From the NCBI GenBank assembly GCA_964390005.1, contig CAYMGM010000015.1, positions 1 to 36,222 on the forward strand: DNA of 36,222 bases, in the 5' to 3' direction. The DNA is from CAYMGM01 sp964390005. Its GTDB lineage: Bacteria > Pseudomonadota > Alphaproteobacteria > UBA9219. The stretch's first letter is position 1; every line of letters begins with the position of its first letter. A model generated the notes under the pieces. It searched no databases. It was not told where the DNA came from and worked only from the letters and a program-made list of their open reading frames with translations. This document shows positions 8,128 through 15,800 of the stretch, piece after piece. The position numbers and the translations under genes are program-made.

Positions 8128-9141
8128 TTAGAACGGCTCTTCCAGCTTTTTGGCCAGTTCTTCGATGTTTTCGGGCGGCCAAGCCGGGATTTGCATCCCC
8201 AGCGACAAGCCCATCTGCATCAGAACCTCTTTAATTTCGTTGAGGCTCTTACGACCGAAGTTCGGCGTACGCAGCATTTCCGATTCCGATTTCTGGACCA
8301 GATCGCCGATATAAACGATGTTGTCGTTCTTCAAGCAGTTGGCCGAGCGGACCGAGAGTTCCAGCTCATCGACCTTACGCAGCAGATTGCGGTTGAAGGG
8401 CAGATCGCCAACAGCCGATTCTTGCGGCGCAGCGGCGCGCGGTTCTTCGAAGTTGATGAACAACTGCAACTGATCCTGCATGATGCGCGCAGCCACGGCC
8501 ACGGCGTCTTCCGGCGAGATCGAGCCGTCGGTTTCAACGGTCATGACCAGCTTGTCATAGTCGGTCACTTGTCCGACGCGGCTGTGGTCGATTTTATAAG
8601 CGACCTTGCGGACCGGGCTGAACAACGCATCGACCGGGATCAAGCCGATCGGCGTGTCTTCCTTGCGCAGCGCCGAGGCGGGAATATAGCCCTTGCCCGT
8701 TTCGACGGTCATTTCCATATTCAGATGAGCGCCGCGATCCAAATTGCAGATCACGAGATCGGGGTTCAAAACTTCGACATCAGCCGTTGTTTCGATCGCG
8801 CGGGCTGTGACTTCGCCCGGGCCTTCGGCATGCAAGCGCACGCGGCGAACGCCTTCGGCGTTCATACGAAGGGCAAGACCCTTCAAGTTCAAAATAATGT
8901 CCGTGACGTCTTCGCGCACGCCGGGGACAGACGAGAATTCATGCAACACGCCATCGATATGGATCGACGTGATCGACGCGCCCTGAAGCGACGACAGCAA
9001 AATGCGACGCAAGGCGTTTCCAAGCGTCAGACCAAAGCCGCGTTCAAGCGGTTCGACCACAAGGGTGGCCACATTTGGATCGTCGCTGGTCTGAACCTGT
9101 TTGTTTGCCTGAATGAGAGCTTTCCAATTTTTCTGCAACAC
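8128..9141 (-). CDS. rpoA: DNA-directed RNA polymerase alpha subunit
   Basis: RpoA nucleates assembly of core RNA polymerase and contacts UP elements and activators. The 337-aa product has the N-terminal assembly domain (about 1-230), with VEPLERGFGLTLGNALRRILLSS at 27-49 (the stretch that binds beta/beta-prime). The C-terminal domain (about 250-325) contains the helix-hairpin-helix segment VRSANCLKNDNIVYIGDLVQ. Start is GTG at 9141, giving the usual alphaproteobacterial opening xLQKNW, with AGAGG about 9 nt upstream. It lies 65 bp after rpsK in the ribosomal operon. Length and motifs are normal. Confidence 0.98.
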   Translation of the reverse strand: MLQKNWKALIQANKQVQTSDDPNVATLVVEPLERGFGLTLGNALRRILLSSLQGASITSIHIDGVLHEFSSVPGVREDVTDIILNLKGLALRMNAEGVRRVRLHAEGPGEVTARAIETTADVEVLNPDLVICNLDRGAHLNMEMTVETGKGYIPASALRKEDTPIGLIPVDALFSPVRKVAYKIDHSRVGQVTDYDKLVMTVETDGSISPEDAVAVAARIMQDQLQLFINFEEPRAAAPQESAVGDLPFNRNLLRKVDELELSVRSANCLKNDNIVYIGDLVQKSESEMLRTPNFGRKSLNEIKEVLMQMGLSLGMQIPAWPPENIEELAKKLEEPF

Positions 9142-9206
9142 GGTGCCGACCTCTTTCGTTCGAGGAAAAGTCAGCGGCGCCTTTAACCGGCGCCGCTCGA
9201 AGAATA

Positions 9207-9626
9207 TTAGACGCGACGCTTTTTACGCGGACGCACGCCGTTATGCGGGATCGGCGTCACATCGCGGATCGACATCACCGTAAAACCGACGGCTTGCAAA
9301 GCGCGCAGCGCCGATTCACGCCCCGACCCGGGCCCCTTGACTTCGACATCGACGGTGCGCATGCCATGTTCCATCGCTTTGCGGCCAGCGTCTTCAGCGG
9401 CCATCTGCGCAGCGTACGGCGTCGATTTACGCGAGCCTTTGAACCCCATCAGGCCCGACGACGACCAAGCAATCGAGTTGCCCTGCGCGTCCGAGATGGT
9501 CACGATGGTGTTGTTGAAGCTGGCGTTCACATGAACGACGCCGCTAACGATATTTTTGCGTTCGCGGCGGCGGGGACGGGCTGCACTGCCAGATTTGCCT
9601 TTTTGATCTTTCGAGGCGCTTGCCAT
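9207..9626 (-). CDS. rpsK: 30S ribosomal protein S11
   Basis: S11 forms part of the 30S platform near the 3' end of 16S rRNA. The 139-aa product carries KNIVSGVVHVNASFNNTIVT, the GNSIAWSSSGLMGFKGSRKS segment (58-77) and the conserved basic tail DVTPIPHNGVRPRKKRRV. The frame is open 28 codons further upstream, but the ATG at 9626 fits the family N-terminus and has AGGAAA upstream. The 193-bp gap to rpsM is far larger than the few bases usual for this gene pair and holds three hairpins. Confidence 0.97.
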   Translation of the reverse strand: MASASKDQKGKSGSAARPRRRERKNIVSGVVHVNASFNNTIVTISDAQGNSIAWSSSGLMGFKGSRKSTPYAAQMAAEDAGRKAMEHGMRTVDVEVKGPGSGRESALRALQAVGFTVMSIRDVTPIPHNGVRPRKKRRV

Positions 9627-9670
9627 GATCCGATTTCCTGTCTTTCGTTCTATCGTTTGCACTATCTGCA

Positions 9671-9736
9671 ACCTCTGCTGCAGCAGAGGTCTAATTTTTC
9701 GGTGATCCACCGAAACCGCTATCCGGTGGCCGGATA
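9671..9736. promoter_or_regulatory. Three consecutive hairpins in the rpsM-rpsK spacer
   Basis: The spacer holds the perfect palindrome ACCTCTGCTGCAGCAGAGGT (9671-9690), then TTTCGGTG-ATC-CACCGAAA (9697-9715), then TATCCGG-TGG-CCGGATA (9720-9736). In the transcript (minus strand) these would form a tandem of stems ending about 45 nt before the rpsK start. None is followed by a T-run in the transcribed direction, so an RNA-structure role (protein binding, processing or stability) fits better than termination. The structures are seen; the role is inferred. Confidence 0.6.
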
Positions 9737-9819
9737 AACGTCTCTTTCGCCTTCAGCCTTTCCACGATAACCCCCAAAAGGATCCGCGTCCAAAGCCCAA
9801 AGACGAAAGAGAAAAACCG

Positions 9820-10200
9820 TTACTTACGTGTCGCGAGCTTTTTGCCAGCGATTGGCTTGGCCGGACCTTTGCGGGTGCGCGCGTTCGTGTGCGTGCGCTG
9901 ACCGCGAACCGGCAGGCCTTTGCGATGGCGCAGACCGCGGTAAGAGCCGAGATCCATCAAACGCTTGATGTTCATCGAAACTTCGCGGCGCAGATCGCCT
10001 TCCACCTTGTAATTCTTGTCGATGTCTTCGCGAATACGCAAAAGCTCGGCTTCCGTCAGCTGGTTGACGCGCTTGACGGCGGCAATTCCAACGCGTTCGC
10101 AAATTTCAAGCGCGTTAGAGGGGCCGATACCATAGATATAGCGCAAGGCAATGTGCAGCGGTTTGCCAGCCGGAATGTTAACGCCTGCAATACGGGCCAC
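9820..10200 (-). CDS. rpsM: 30S ribosomal protein S13
   Basis: S13 sits in the 30S head and bridges to the 50S subunit. The 126-aa product opens MARIAGVNIPAGKPLHIALR and has the helix-two-turns-helix segment YIYGIGPSNALEICERVGI. The basic C-terminus contains GLRHRKGLPVRGQRTHTNAR (94-113) and TRKGPAKPIAGKK. Start is GTG at 10200 with AGGGAGA 8-10 nt upstream. It is the first gene of the rpsM-rpsK-rpoA-rplQ unit. A promoter about 270 bp upstream gives it a long leader. Unusually, the gene directly upstream on this strand is a histidine-kinase gene and not adk. Confidence 0.97.
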   Translation of the reverse strand: MARIAGVNIPAGKPLHIALRYIYGIGPSNALEICERVGIAAVKRVNQLTEAELLRIREDIDKNYKVEGDLRREVSMNIKRLMDLGSYRGLRHRKGLPVRGQRTHTNARTRKGPAKPIAGKKLATRK

Positions 10201-10460
10201 GTGGTTCTCCCTCAGATTTCACTACAGAGTTCAGTTCACTCAATTCAACACACCCAGCCCTTAGTCTTTTCATGCAAAAACGGCAAAGTCGCTTCAAACA
10301 AACGGAAGCGACGCGGTCGCGTCAGCACAAATCCCGACGGTTCGCCTTAAAAACCGGTTTGCGTTCATCCCAAAACGAACGCGCGCTCTCAGCACCCGGC
10401 ATTAAAGACGCAAGCATCAAAGACGCAAGCAGGGGCCCAGCTCTCCTCTATGGAGCCGAG
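10201..10460 (-). promoter_or_regulatory. Long untranslated leader of the rpsM operon
   Basis: From the predicted start of transcription near 10460 to the rpsM GTG there are about 260 nt with no supported gene. The leader contains a tandem 15-bp direct repeat, ATTAAAGACGCAAGC and ATCAAAGACGCAAGC (10401-10430 on the plus strand). It also has a small GC hairpin of GACGC-GACC-GCGTC type near 10312-10325. A leader of this size before a ribosomal-protein gene is a natural place for feedback control by a ribosomal protein, but I cannot match it to a known r-protein leader. The rest of the gap (10495-10605) is AT-rich and shows no gene. Confidence 0.45.
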
Positions 10461-10466
10461 GCGCGC

Positions 10467-10494
10467 AGTATAGGCAACCTACCCGCTGAGTCAA
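10467..10494 (-). promoter_or_regulatory. Sigma70-type promoter for rpsM-rpsK-rpoA-rplQ
   Basis: On the minus strand TTGACT (10494-10489) and TATACT (10472-10467) are separated by 16 bp, each 5/6 to consensus. GC-rich sequence follows the -10 box, as in growth-rate-controlled promoters. It lies downstream of the histidine-kinase gene and drives toward rpsM, so the four ribosomal/RNA-polymerase genes need not depend on the signalling cassette or secY-adk for transcription. Confidence 0.75.
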
Positions 10495-10605
10495 GAGTGG
10501 CTCTTCCTTTTTCTTTTTCACTTCAAAATGATTTTTATCGTTAATTTTCAAAAGATTAGTAAAAATGCCTTTAACGCCCGCTTTTCGCCAAACCTCTTTT
10601 TTTGC

Positions 10606-12351
10606 TTATTCTTTGCCATCTGCGAGCTGAATCTGCGTCAGATCCATGCGATAAGGCAGCCGAATCTCGAATCTCGTTCCCTTATAAAGCTCGGAAGACA
10701 CGCGCAATGTTCCGCCCAATTGCCGGACCTCGCGCTCGACCGCATCAAGCCCGACGCCGCGGCCCGATATCTCGGACACTTCTTGTTTGGTCGAGACGCC
10801 CCACGTCAGAATGCGCTGAATGACGGTTTGGTCATCTTCGCGCTGCCACGCGCCATTGGGATCAATCTCGGCCAGTTTCGCGCGGATCCGCCCGGGATCG
10901 ATCCCGTTGCCGTCGTCAGAAAGGATCAGACGCAGCATTTGCTCCCCCCCCGACGAGACTATATCCGTTTGAACCGTAATTTGCCCCGCCGCATCTTTAC
11001 CACGCGCCATGCGCGTCACGGGCGCTTCAATTCCATGATCCAGCATATTGCGACAGATATGCGTCAACGAGAAAAACAACTCTTGCAAGGGACGCGATAA
11101 AACGCGCGGGTTGTCCCCCGTAAACGCAACGGGTTTGATCTGCTTATCCAAAACACCGGCCAAGTCCATCGCCTCGCGCACGAAGGCAGCAAAACAATCG
11201 CGGATCGGCACGGCGACAATCTGCGTCAGATAATAATCGACAACTTTCTCGTCGGCGCGGTGAATGATAAGCTGCTGGGCAAAATTATACAGCTTCTTTT
11301 CTTCAACTTCGCGGACGACACCGTTCCACCCCTGCTCGCCGCCGATTAATTCCATAATCGGCGCGGTTTCCAACTTTAACGCATCGGCGATTTTATAACG
11401 CCCAGCCAAAAGACACGTGCGAAAATCGTCGTTGTTGGTTTTGGCTTCGTTCAGTTCGCTTTCGACCCGATGGATCGTTTGCGCCAGATCGAGCATATTA
11501 AACTGTTTAACAAGCGCTTTCAGCGTATGTAGCTGACGCAGTAGGCGCGTCGCGTCGGTCAAACGAACATCCGACCGAACGGCGTCATCCAAAAACGTGT
11601 GAACATGCGCCAACGTAACGTAGAACTGATTTTTGTCTTTGAAGATCCGACAGACCATATCGGCGAAGTTTTGTTTTCTCTCGGCCAGTTCGCGCGCGGC
11701 AAAGGCATCTGTCTGATCCGTGGCTATAACGACGACTTTTGTTAGCGCGCCGCTTTTAAGATAAATGGGGCGGTAAACAAGGTTGATGCGTTTTTTTTCG
11801 CTGTGCGGAAAATACTGCGGCAAAAAACGAACGACATCGTCAAACCCCAGCGCATGATCGGGTTGGAAAAGGATAAGAAGCCAATCGCGAAAATCGCTTT
11901 TCCCTTCTGCAGGAACGCGCAAAACATCCTCGATCTTTTTTCCGACCGGAACGCATTCCAGCATATCGAGACAGGCCTGCGAATAAACATTTTCGCAAAG
12001 ACCGTCTTTGTTGAAAACTAAAAATCCCTGCCCGAGAGAATTGACCAAAACCTCGGTCAGACGCGCTTGATTGGCGACGTGCTTGTGCACGCGCAAGTTC
12101 AAAACATAAAGCCCCGTGATCCCCACCAGCGACGCCAGCGTCATCACGGCATAAGCCATCGCGTCGTGAACGGGCGACACGCCCAAAATCGGTAGAGACA
12201 AAGCAAACAGCAAAACGGCCATAATCGCCGTCATGCCCGCCAACGAAAGATGGATCAAATCCAGATGCCGCGCAGCCTCGGTCAAGGCCGCACTGGTTTG
12301 CGGTCTAAGGTTCAGAGCGCCGGGCTCGTCTAAATCGATGCTATCTTCCAT
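10606..12351 (-). CDS. Membrane-bound CheA-like histidine kinase with PAS and HPt domains
   Basis: The 581-aa protein combines two membrane helices (about 34-57 and 64-86), a PAS-like domain (about 100-215), an HPt-like helical domain with the probable phospho-His275 in LRQLHTLKAL, and a CheA-class ATPase domain (about 420-575). The ATPase has the N box NMLDHGIE (435-442), G1 DDGNGI (479-484) and the CheA-specific GVSTKQEVSEISGRGVGLD (518-536). It has no CheY-binding P2 region and no CheW-like P5 domain, so coupling to classical receptor arrays is unlikely. In the HPt motif an Ala stands where Gly usually follows HTLK. It should autophosphorylate and pass phosphate to the CheY-like protein encoded two genes upstream. 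It lies 27 bp after the CheX-like gene. The signal sensed is unknown. Confidence 0.85.
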   Translation of the reverse strand: MEDSIDLDEPGALNLRPQTSAALTEAARHLDLIHLSLAGMTAIMAVLLFALSLPILGVSPVHDAMAYAVMTLASLVGITGLYVLNLRVHKHVANQARLTEVLVNSLGQGFLVFNKDGLCENVYSQACLDMLECVPVGKKIEDVLRVPAEGKSDFRDWLLILFQPDHALGFDDVVRFLPQYFPHSEKKRINLVYRPIYLKSGALTKVVVIATDQTDAFAARELAERKQNFADMVCRIFKDKNQFYVTLAHVHTFLDDAVRSDVRLTDATRLLRQLHTLKALVKQFNMLDLAQTIHRVESELNEAKTNNDDFRTCLLAGRYKIADALKLETAPIMELIGGEQGWNGVVREVEEKKLYNFAQQLIIHRADEKVVDYYLTQIVAVPIRDCFAAFVREAMDLAGVLDKQIKPVAFTGDNPRVLSRPLQELFFSLTHICRNMLDHGIEAPVTRMARGKDAAGQITVQTDIVSSGGEQMLRLILSDDGNGIDPGRIRAKLAEIDPNGAWQREDDQTVIQRILTWGVSTKQEVSEISGRGVGLDAVEREVRQLGGTLRVSSELYKGTRFEIRLPYRMDLTQIQLADGKE

Positions 12352-12378
12352 GGATCGCCCAAAAGCCCGACATCGGTT

Positions 12379-12876
12379 TTACAGCGTTTCGTTCTGAGCA
12401 TAAACGGCAACATGAACCTGAAACAATTGTCCTTCGAGATAAAACGGAATGATCATGTACTTGCCGCGATGGAACTGGCTGACAAAATGCCCGCGCCCCG
12501 TCACAACGCTGGGGATCCCCAGTTTCAACCCATAGCCGCGCTTATTCATCTCGGTCTTGATCTGACCAAAGATCATGTTCGTGATCTCGCCCACCGCATC
12601 GACTGTCATTTCATGTGTTACAGGAATAGAATGCCCCAAAACCTGCGGCAACAAATCGCGCACGGTCTCAAAGGTCATGCAAAAAGTCATCGTGCCTTCT
12701 AGCTCTTCTTGAACCAGCCCGATAACGCCCGAAACGTCGCCGACCAGCGAAACCATGCCTTCGCCGATTTCATAGTTGCCAGCGATCGGCTTGACGGCAA
12801 AAGTATTTTGTAGCGCGCTGCAAACGGCGGTCGTAATTTCTTTGGCCAGTTGTTCGTCCAGTAATAGATGCTGCAT
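12379..12876 (-). CDS. CheX-like CheY-P phosphatase family protein
   Basis: The 165-aa protein resembles the CheC/CheX/FliY phosphatases that dephosphorylate CheY-P. The active-site pattern E-x-x-N is present in TVDAVGEITNMIFGQIK, with Glu97 and Asn100 and the expected surrounding helix. An alternating beta region follows (about 115-160). The single E-x-x-N motif and the length fit CheX-like proteins better than CheC, which has two motifs. It sits between the genes for a CheY-like protein and a CheA-like kinase on the same strand, so it is the likely phosphatase of that relay. The ATG has an AGGGGT-type Shine-Dalgarno upstream. Cytoplasmic; no signal peptide. Confidence 0.8.
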   Translation of the reverse strand: MQHLLLDEQLAKEITTAVCSALQNTFAVKPIAGNYEIGEGMVSLVGDVSGVIGLVQEELEGTMTFCMTFETVRDLLPQVLGHSIPVTHEMTVDAVGEITNMIFGQIKTEMNKRGYGLKLGIPSVVTGRGHFVSQFHRGKYMIIPFYLEGQLFQVHVAVYAQNETL

Positions 12877-12924
12877 ACCCCTACCCCGTTTTGAGAATAT
12901 CGGTAAAAACGACGCCTGTTTTGC

Positions 12925-13359
12925 TTAAGCGATCGCTTCGTCTTTTTGGCGCTTGCGCTTGATCCATTCATGAATCTCAACAAGCTTTTTACTCATCTCG
13001 CTGGGCGAGACAGGCTTGATGATATAGGACGTCGCGCCAGCTTTGATCGCTTTCATGATGTTTTGCTGTTCGGATTCGGCGGTCAGCATGACAAAAGCCG
13101 TTTCGGCATAGGCAGGCTTTGTGCGGAAATAATTCAGAACCTCAAGCCCCGAGATCGTCGGCATATTCCAATCCAGAAACACAATGTCAAAAGGCTGCTT
13201 TGCCTCTTGGCTTTTTTGGATCATCTCAATTGCTTCGTTGCCGTCGGCGGCCGTTTGAATATTCGATATCTTGGCTTCTTGAAGCGTGTTCCGAACAAAC
13301 TGACGGACCAAAAAATGGTCGTCTGCGATTAAGATTTTTAGTTGTGCCAGTTGGCTCAC
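12925..13359 (-). CDS. CheY-like single-domain response regulator
   Basis: The 144-aa protein is one receiver domain with all the key residues: acidic pair Asp13-Asp14, phospho-acceptor Asp63 in VFLDWNMP, Thr93 in MLTAESE and Lys115 in YIIKPVS. A short basic tail follows (WIKRKRQK). It has no DNA-binding domain and so probably acts by protein contact. I chose GTG at 13359 because AGGAGA lies 6-7 nt upstream; earlier in-frame TTG codons have no Shine-Dalgarno. It is the first gene of the cassette and starts about 134 bp downstream of the adk terminator on this strand. A promoter should lie in 13360-13492, but none with two good boxes is visible. Confidence 0.9.
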   Translation of the reverse strand: MSQLAQLKILIADDHFLVRQFVRNTLQEAKISNIQTAADGNEAIEMIQKSQEAKQPFDIVFLDWNMPTISGLEVLNYFRTKPAYAETAFVMLTAESEQQNIMKAIKAGATSYIIKPVSPSEMSKKLVEIHEWIKRKRQKDEAIA

Positions 13360-13492
13360 GTTTGCTCTCCTCAACAAGGCAGGCTTTCCGGTGGTCTAAA
13401 AGGGATCCGTGAACAACAAGGCATCCCCCTTTTCCCGACCGAAAAAGGTTCTTCGGCTTTTCGTTGTCGCATAAAATTCTTGCCGCATCGTT

Positions 13493-13523
13493 AAAAACCC
13501 CTGAACAACCGTTCAGGGGTTTT
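13493..13523 (-). terminator. Terminator after adk
   Basis: CCCCTGAAC (13498-13506) pairs with GTTCAGGGG (13511-13519) around a 4-nt loop. On the minus strand the stem runs into TTTTT. It lies about 30 bp beyond the adk stop and separates secY-adk from the signalling cassette. A shorter run of T on the other side could make it weakly bidirectional. Confidence 0.9.
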
Positions 13524-13552
13524 GACGATAATCCAAAAATGTTTCAGCGTTT

Positions 13553-14206
13553 TCAGGCAGGAAGCCCCAAAACCGCGACGAGTTCCTTAAACACCGCCTC
13601 AAGCGCGGCCATGCCGTCGATACTCTTCAGCGCGCCCTTGCCCTGATAATAGGGCAAGATCGGCGCTGTTTGATCATTATAGGCCGCCAAACGCGTTTTC
13701 ATGGTTTCGGCATTGTCGTCGGGGCGGCGCGTAAAATCGGTCGCGCCACAAACATCGCAAACGCCATCCACTTTCGGCTTTTTGAACTTGTCGTGATACC
13801 CTTCGCCGCATTTGGCGCAAGTGAAGCGACCCGAAACCCGTTCGACCAACAAATCTTCATTCACCTTCAGCTCGACCACGGCGTCAAGCTTCATGCCTTT
13901 GGCGGCCAGCATGCGATCCAAGGCCTCGGCCTGCGGTACCGTCCGCGGAAAACCGTCCAAGATAAATCCCTTGGCGCAATCAGGCTGAGCAATACGATGT
14001 TCGATCAAATCAACCATCAGCTCATCCGGCACCAAAGTGCCACGATCCATGATTTCTTTGGCTTTCAAGCCCAACGGCTCGCCACGCTTGATCGCGCCGC
14101 GCAACATATCGCCGGTCGAAAGCTGGATCATACCGTACTTTTCTTCCAGCGAACGCGCCTGCGTCCCCTTGCCCGCACCTGGCGGTCCCAACAGAATGAT
14201 ATTCAT
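13553..14206 (-). CDS. adk: Adenylate kinase, zinc-lid type
   Basis: Adenylate kinase interconverts ATP + AMP and 2 ADP. The 217-aa product has the P-loop GPPGAGKGT (7-15), the AMP-binding STGDMLR (30-36) and GFPRT (85-89). Its long-form lid has four cysteines (Cys130, Cys133, Cys150, Cys153) that should bind structural zinc. The frame is open 8 codons upstream, but the ATG at 14206 (MNIILLGPPG) fits the family and has AAGGA upstream. It follows secY by 44 bp, the standard order. Unlike the usual layout, rpsM is not next: a terminator and three signalling genes intervene. Confidence 0.97.
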   Translation of the reverse strand: MNIILLGPPGAGKGTQARSLEEKYGMIQLSTGDMLRGAIKRGEPLGLKAKEIMDRGTLVPDELMVDLIEHRIAQPDCAKGFILDGFPRTVPQAEALDRMLAAKGMKLDAVVELKVNEDLLVERVSGRFTCAKCGEGYHDKFKKPKVDGVCDVCGATDFTRRPDDNAETMKTRLAAYNDQTAPILPYYQGKGALKSIDGMAALEAVFKELVAVLGLPA

Positions 14207-14250
14207 CGTCTGTCCTTTTTCTTTAAGCATGAAATGAAGATCGCTTGATC

Positions 14251-15588
14251 TTAACGACGTGTCCGGCCTTTACGAATCAATCCTTCGTACTGGTGGGCGA
14301 TCAAGTGCGACTGCACGCGCGCGATCGTATCGATCGTGACGCTCACGACGATCAAAAGAGACGTGCCGCCCAGATAGAACGGGATAGCCCCTTTGGTCAT
14401 CAAGAACTCGGGCAGCAAGCAGACGCCGACCAAATAGGCCGCGCCCAACACCGTCAAGCGCGTCAGGACATAGTCGAAATAATCGGCTGTATTTTTGCCG
14501 GGGCGAATGCCGGGAATAAAGCCGCCATATTTCTTCAAATTGTCGGACGTTTCGACAGGATTGAAAACAACCGCCGTATAGAAGAACGAGAAGAAGATGA
14601 TCAAAAGCGCATAAAGGATCATGAACAAAGGCTTGCCATGCCCCAGCGCCGTAATCAGATCGGCGACCCAACCGCCTTTTTGCTGAACATCCGTAAAGCT
14701 GGCAAAGGTCAGCGGGAACAGCAAAAGTGAGCTGGCAAAAATCGGCGGAATAACGCCCGACGTATTCAGCTTCAACGGCATATGCGAAGCTTCGCCACCA
14801 TAGATTTTGTTACCAACCTGACGTTTGGGATAATTGACCAAGATGCGGCGCTGCGCGCTTTCGAAATAAACGCAGGCAGCCAAAACGGCAACGACCAAAA
14901 CCAGGATGAACAAAATGAACCACGTGGACAAAGCCCCCGTACGGCCCAATTCCATCGTCTGTGCCATCGCGTGCGGCAGGTTGGCGACGATGCCTGAATA
15001 GATGATCATCGAGGTCCCGTTTCCAATGCCGCGGCCAGAGATCTGTTCGCCCAGCCACATCAAGAAAACGGTACCGCCCGTCAGCGTGATGGTTGTGCTG
15101 ATACGGAAGAAGAAGCCCGGCAGCATGACGGCAGACCCAGCCGATCCCATCATGTTTTCAAGACCGACGGCCAAGGCATAAGATTGAACGACCGCGAAAA
15201 ACACGGTGCCATAGCGTGAATACTGGTTCAGGCGGATGCGTCCCTGTTCGCCTTCATTTTTCATGGCTTCGAAGCTAGGGATGATGGCCGATAAAAGCTG
15301 AACGATAATCGAAGCGGTAATATACGGCATAACCCCCAAAGCGAAGATGGTCATACGCTTCAAAGCGCCGCCTGCGAACATATCGAACATGCCGAGGACG
15401 CCTTGGCTGTGGCGTTTGAACAATTCGCCAAGCATGACGGGGTCGATTCCGGGCACGGGGATATAGGTCCCCAGCCGAAAGATGACCAAAGCCATCAAGG
15501 TAAACCAAATGCGGCTTTTCAGTTCCGTCGCTTTGCTAAAGGAAGATAAATTGATATTGGCCGCGAGGGCTTCAGCCGGAGATGCCAT
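14251..15588 (-). CDS. secY: Preprotein translocase subunit SecY
   Basis: SecY is the central channel of the SecYEG translocon. The 445-aa product shows the ten membrane helices expected, the plug-region segment TYIPVPGIDPVM and the conserved FNPVETSDNLKKYGGFIPGI (cytoplasmic loop 5). I chose the ATG at 15588 (MASPAEALAANI), which matches alphaproteobacterial SecY openings. An ATG six codons upstream (15606) is possible, and neither has a strong Shine-Dalgarno. Adk follows. Upstream, where rplO would be expected, there is a repeat cluster and then an unrelated gene, so the long spc operon is broken at this point. Confidence 0.97.
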   Translation of the reverse strand: MASPAEALAANINLSSFSKATELKSRIWFTLMALVIFRLGTYIPVPGIDPVMLGELFKRHSQGVLGMFDMFAGGALKRMTIFALGVMPYITASIIVQLLSAIIPSFEAMKNEGEQGRIRLNQYSRYGTVFFAVVQSYALAVGLENMMGSAGSAVMLPGFFFRISTTITLTGGTVFLMWLGEQISGRGIGNGTSMIIYSGIVANLPHAMAQTMELGRTGALSTWFILFILVLVVAVLAACVYFESAQRRILVNYPKRQVGNKIYGGEASHMPLKLNTSGVIPPIFASSLLLFPLTFASFTDVQQKGGWVADLITALGHGKPLFMILYALLIIFFSFFYTAVVFNPVETSDNLKKYGGFIPGIRPGKNTADYFDYVLTRLTVLGAAYLVGVCLLPEFLMTKGAIPFYLGGTSLLIVVSVTIDTIARVQSHLIAHQYEGLIRKGRTRR

Positions 15589-15800
15589 AGAACTACCAAC
15601 TTTCATCAAGAGAACACATCAAGACCGCCACCGGACAAGCCCGGCGTCTAGACCCATATAATGCCCTTTCCCCCGCCCCGCAACCCCCCGGCGTGGCGCC
15701 GGGGCCATTTTGGGGGGAGAACACTTCTGTATAGGGGTATGCCACCTAGAACAGCAAGCCATGCCCCCGACATCAAGGCAGAATCTTACCGCTTTTCTCA

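Noticed and set aside
8023..9186. 387-codon plus-strand open frame
   Set aside because: It lies antisense to rpoA and its low-complexity translation shows no family motif; it is a shadow of the real gene's codon bias.
10272..10544. 90-codon plus-strand open frame upstream of rpsM
   Set aside because: It runs antisense through the rpsM promoter and leader, and its repetitive IKDAS part comes from the 15-bp tandem repeat.
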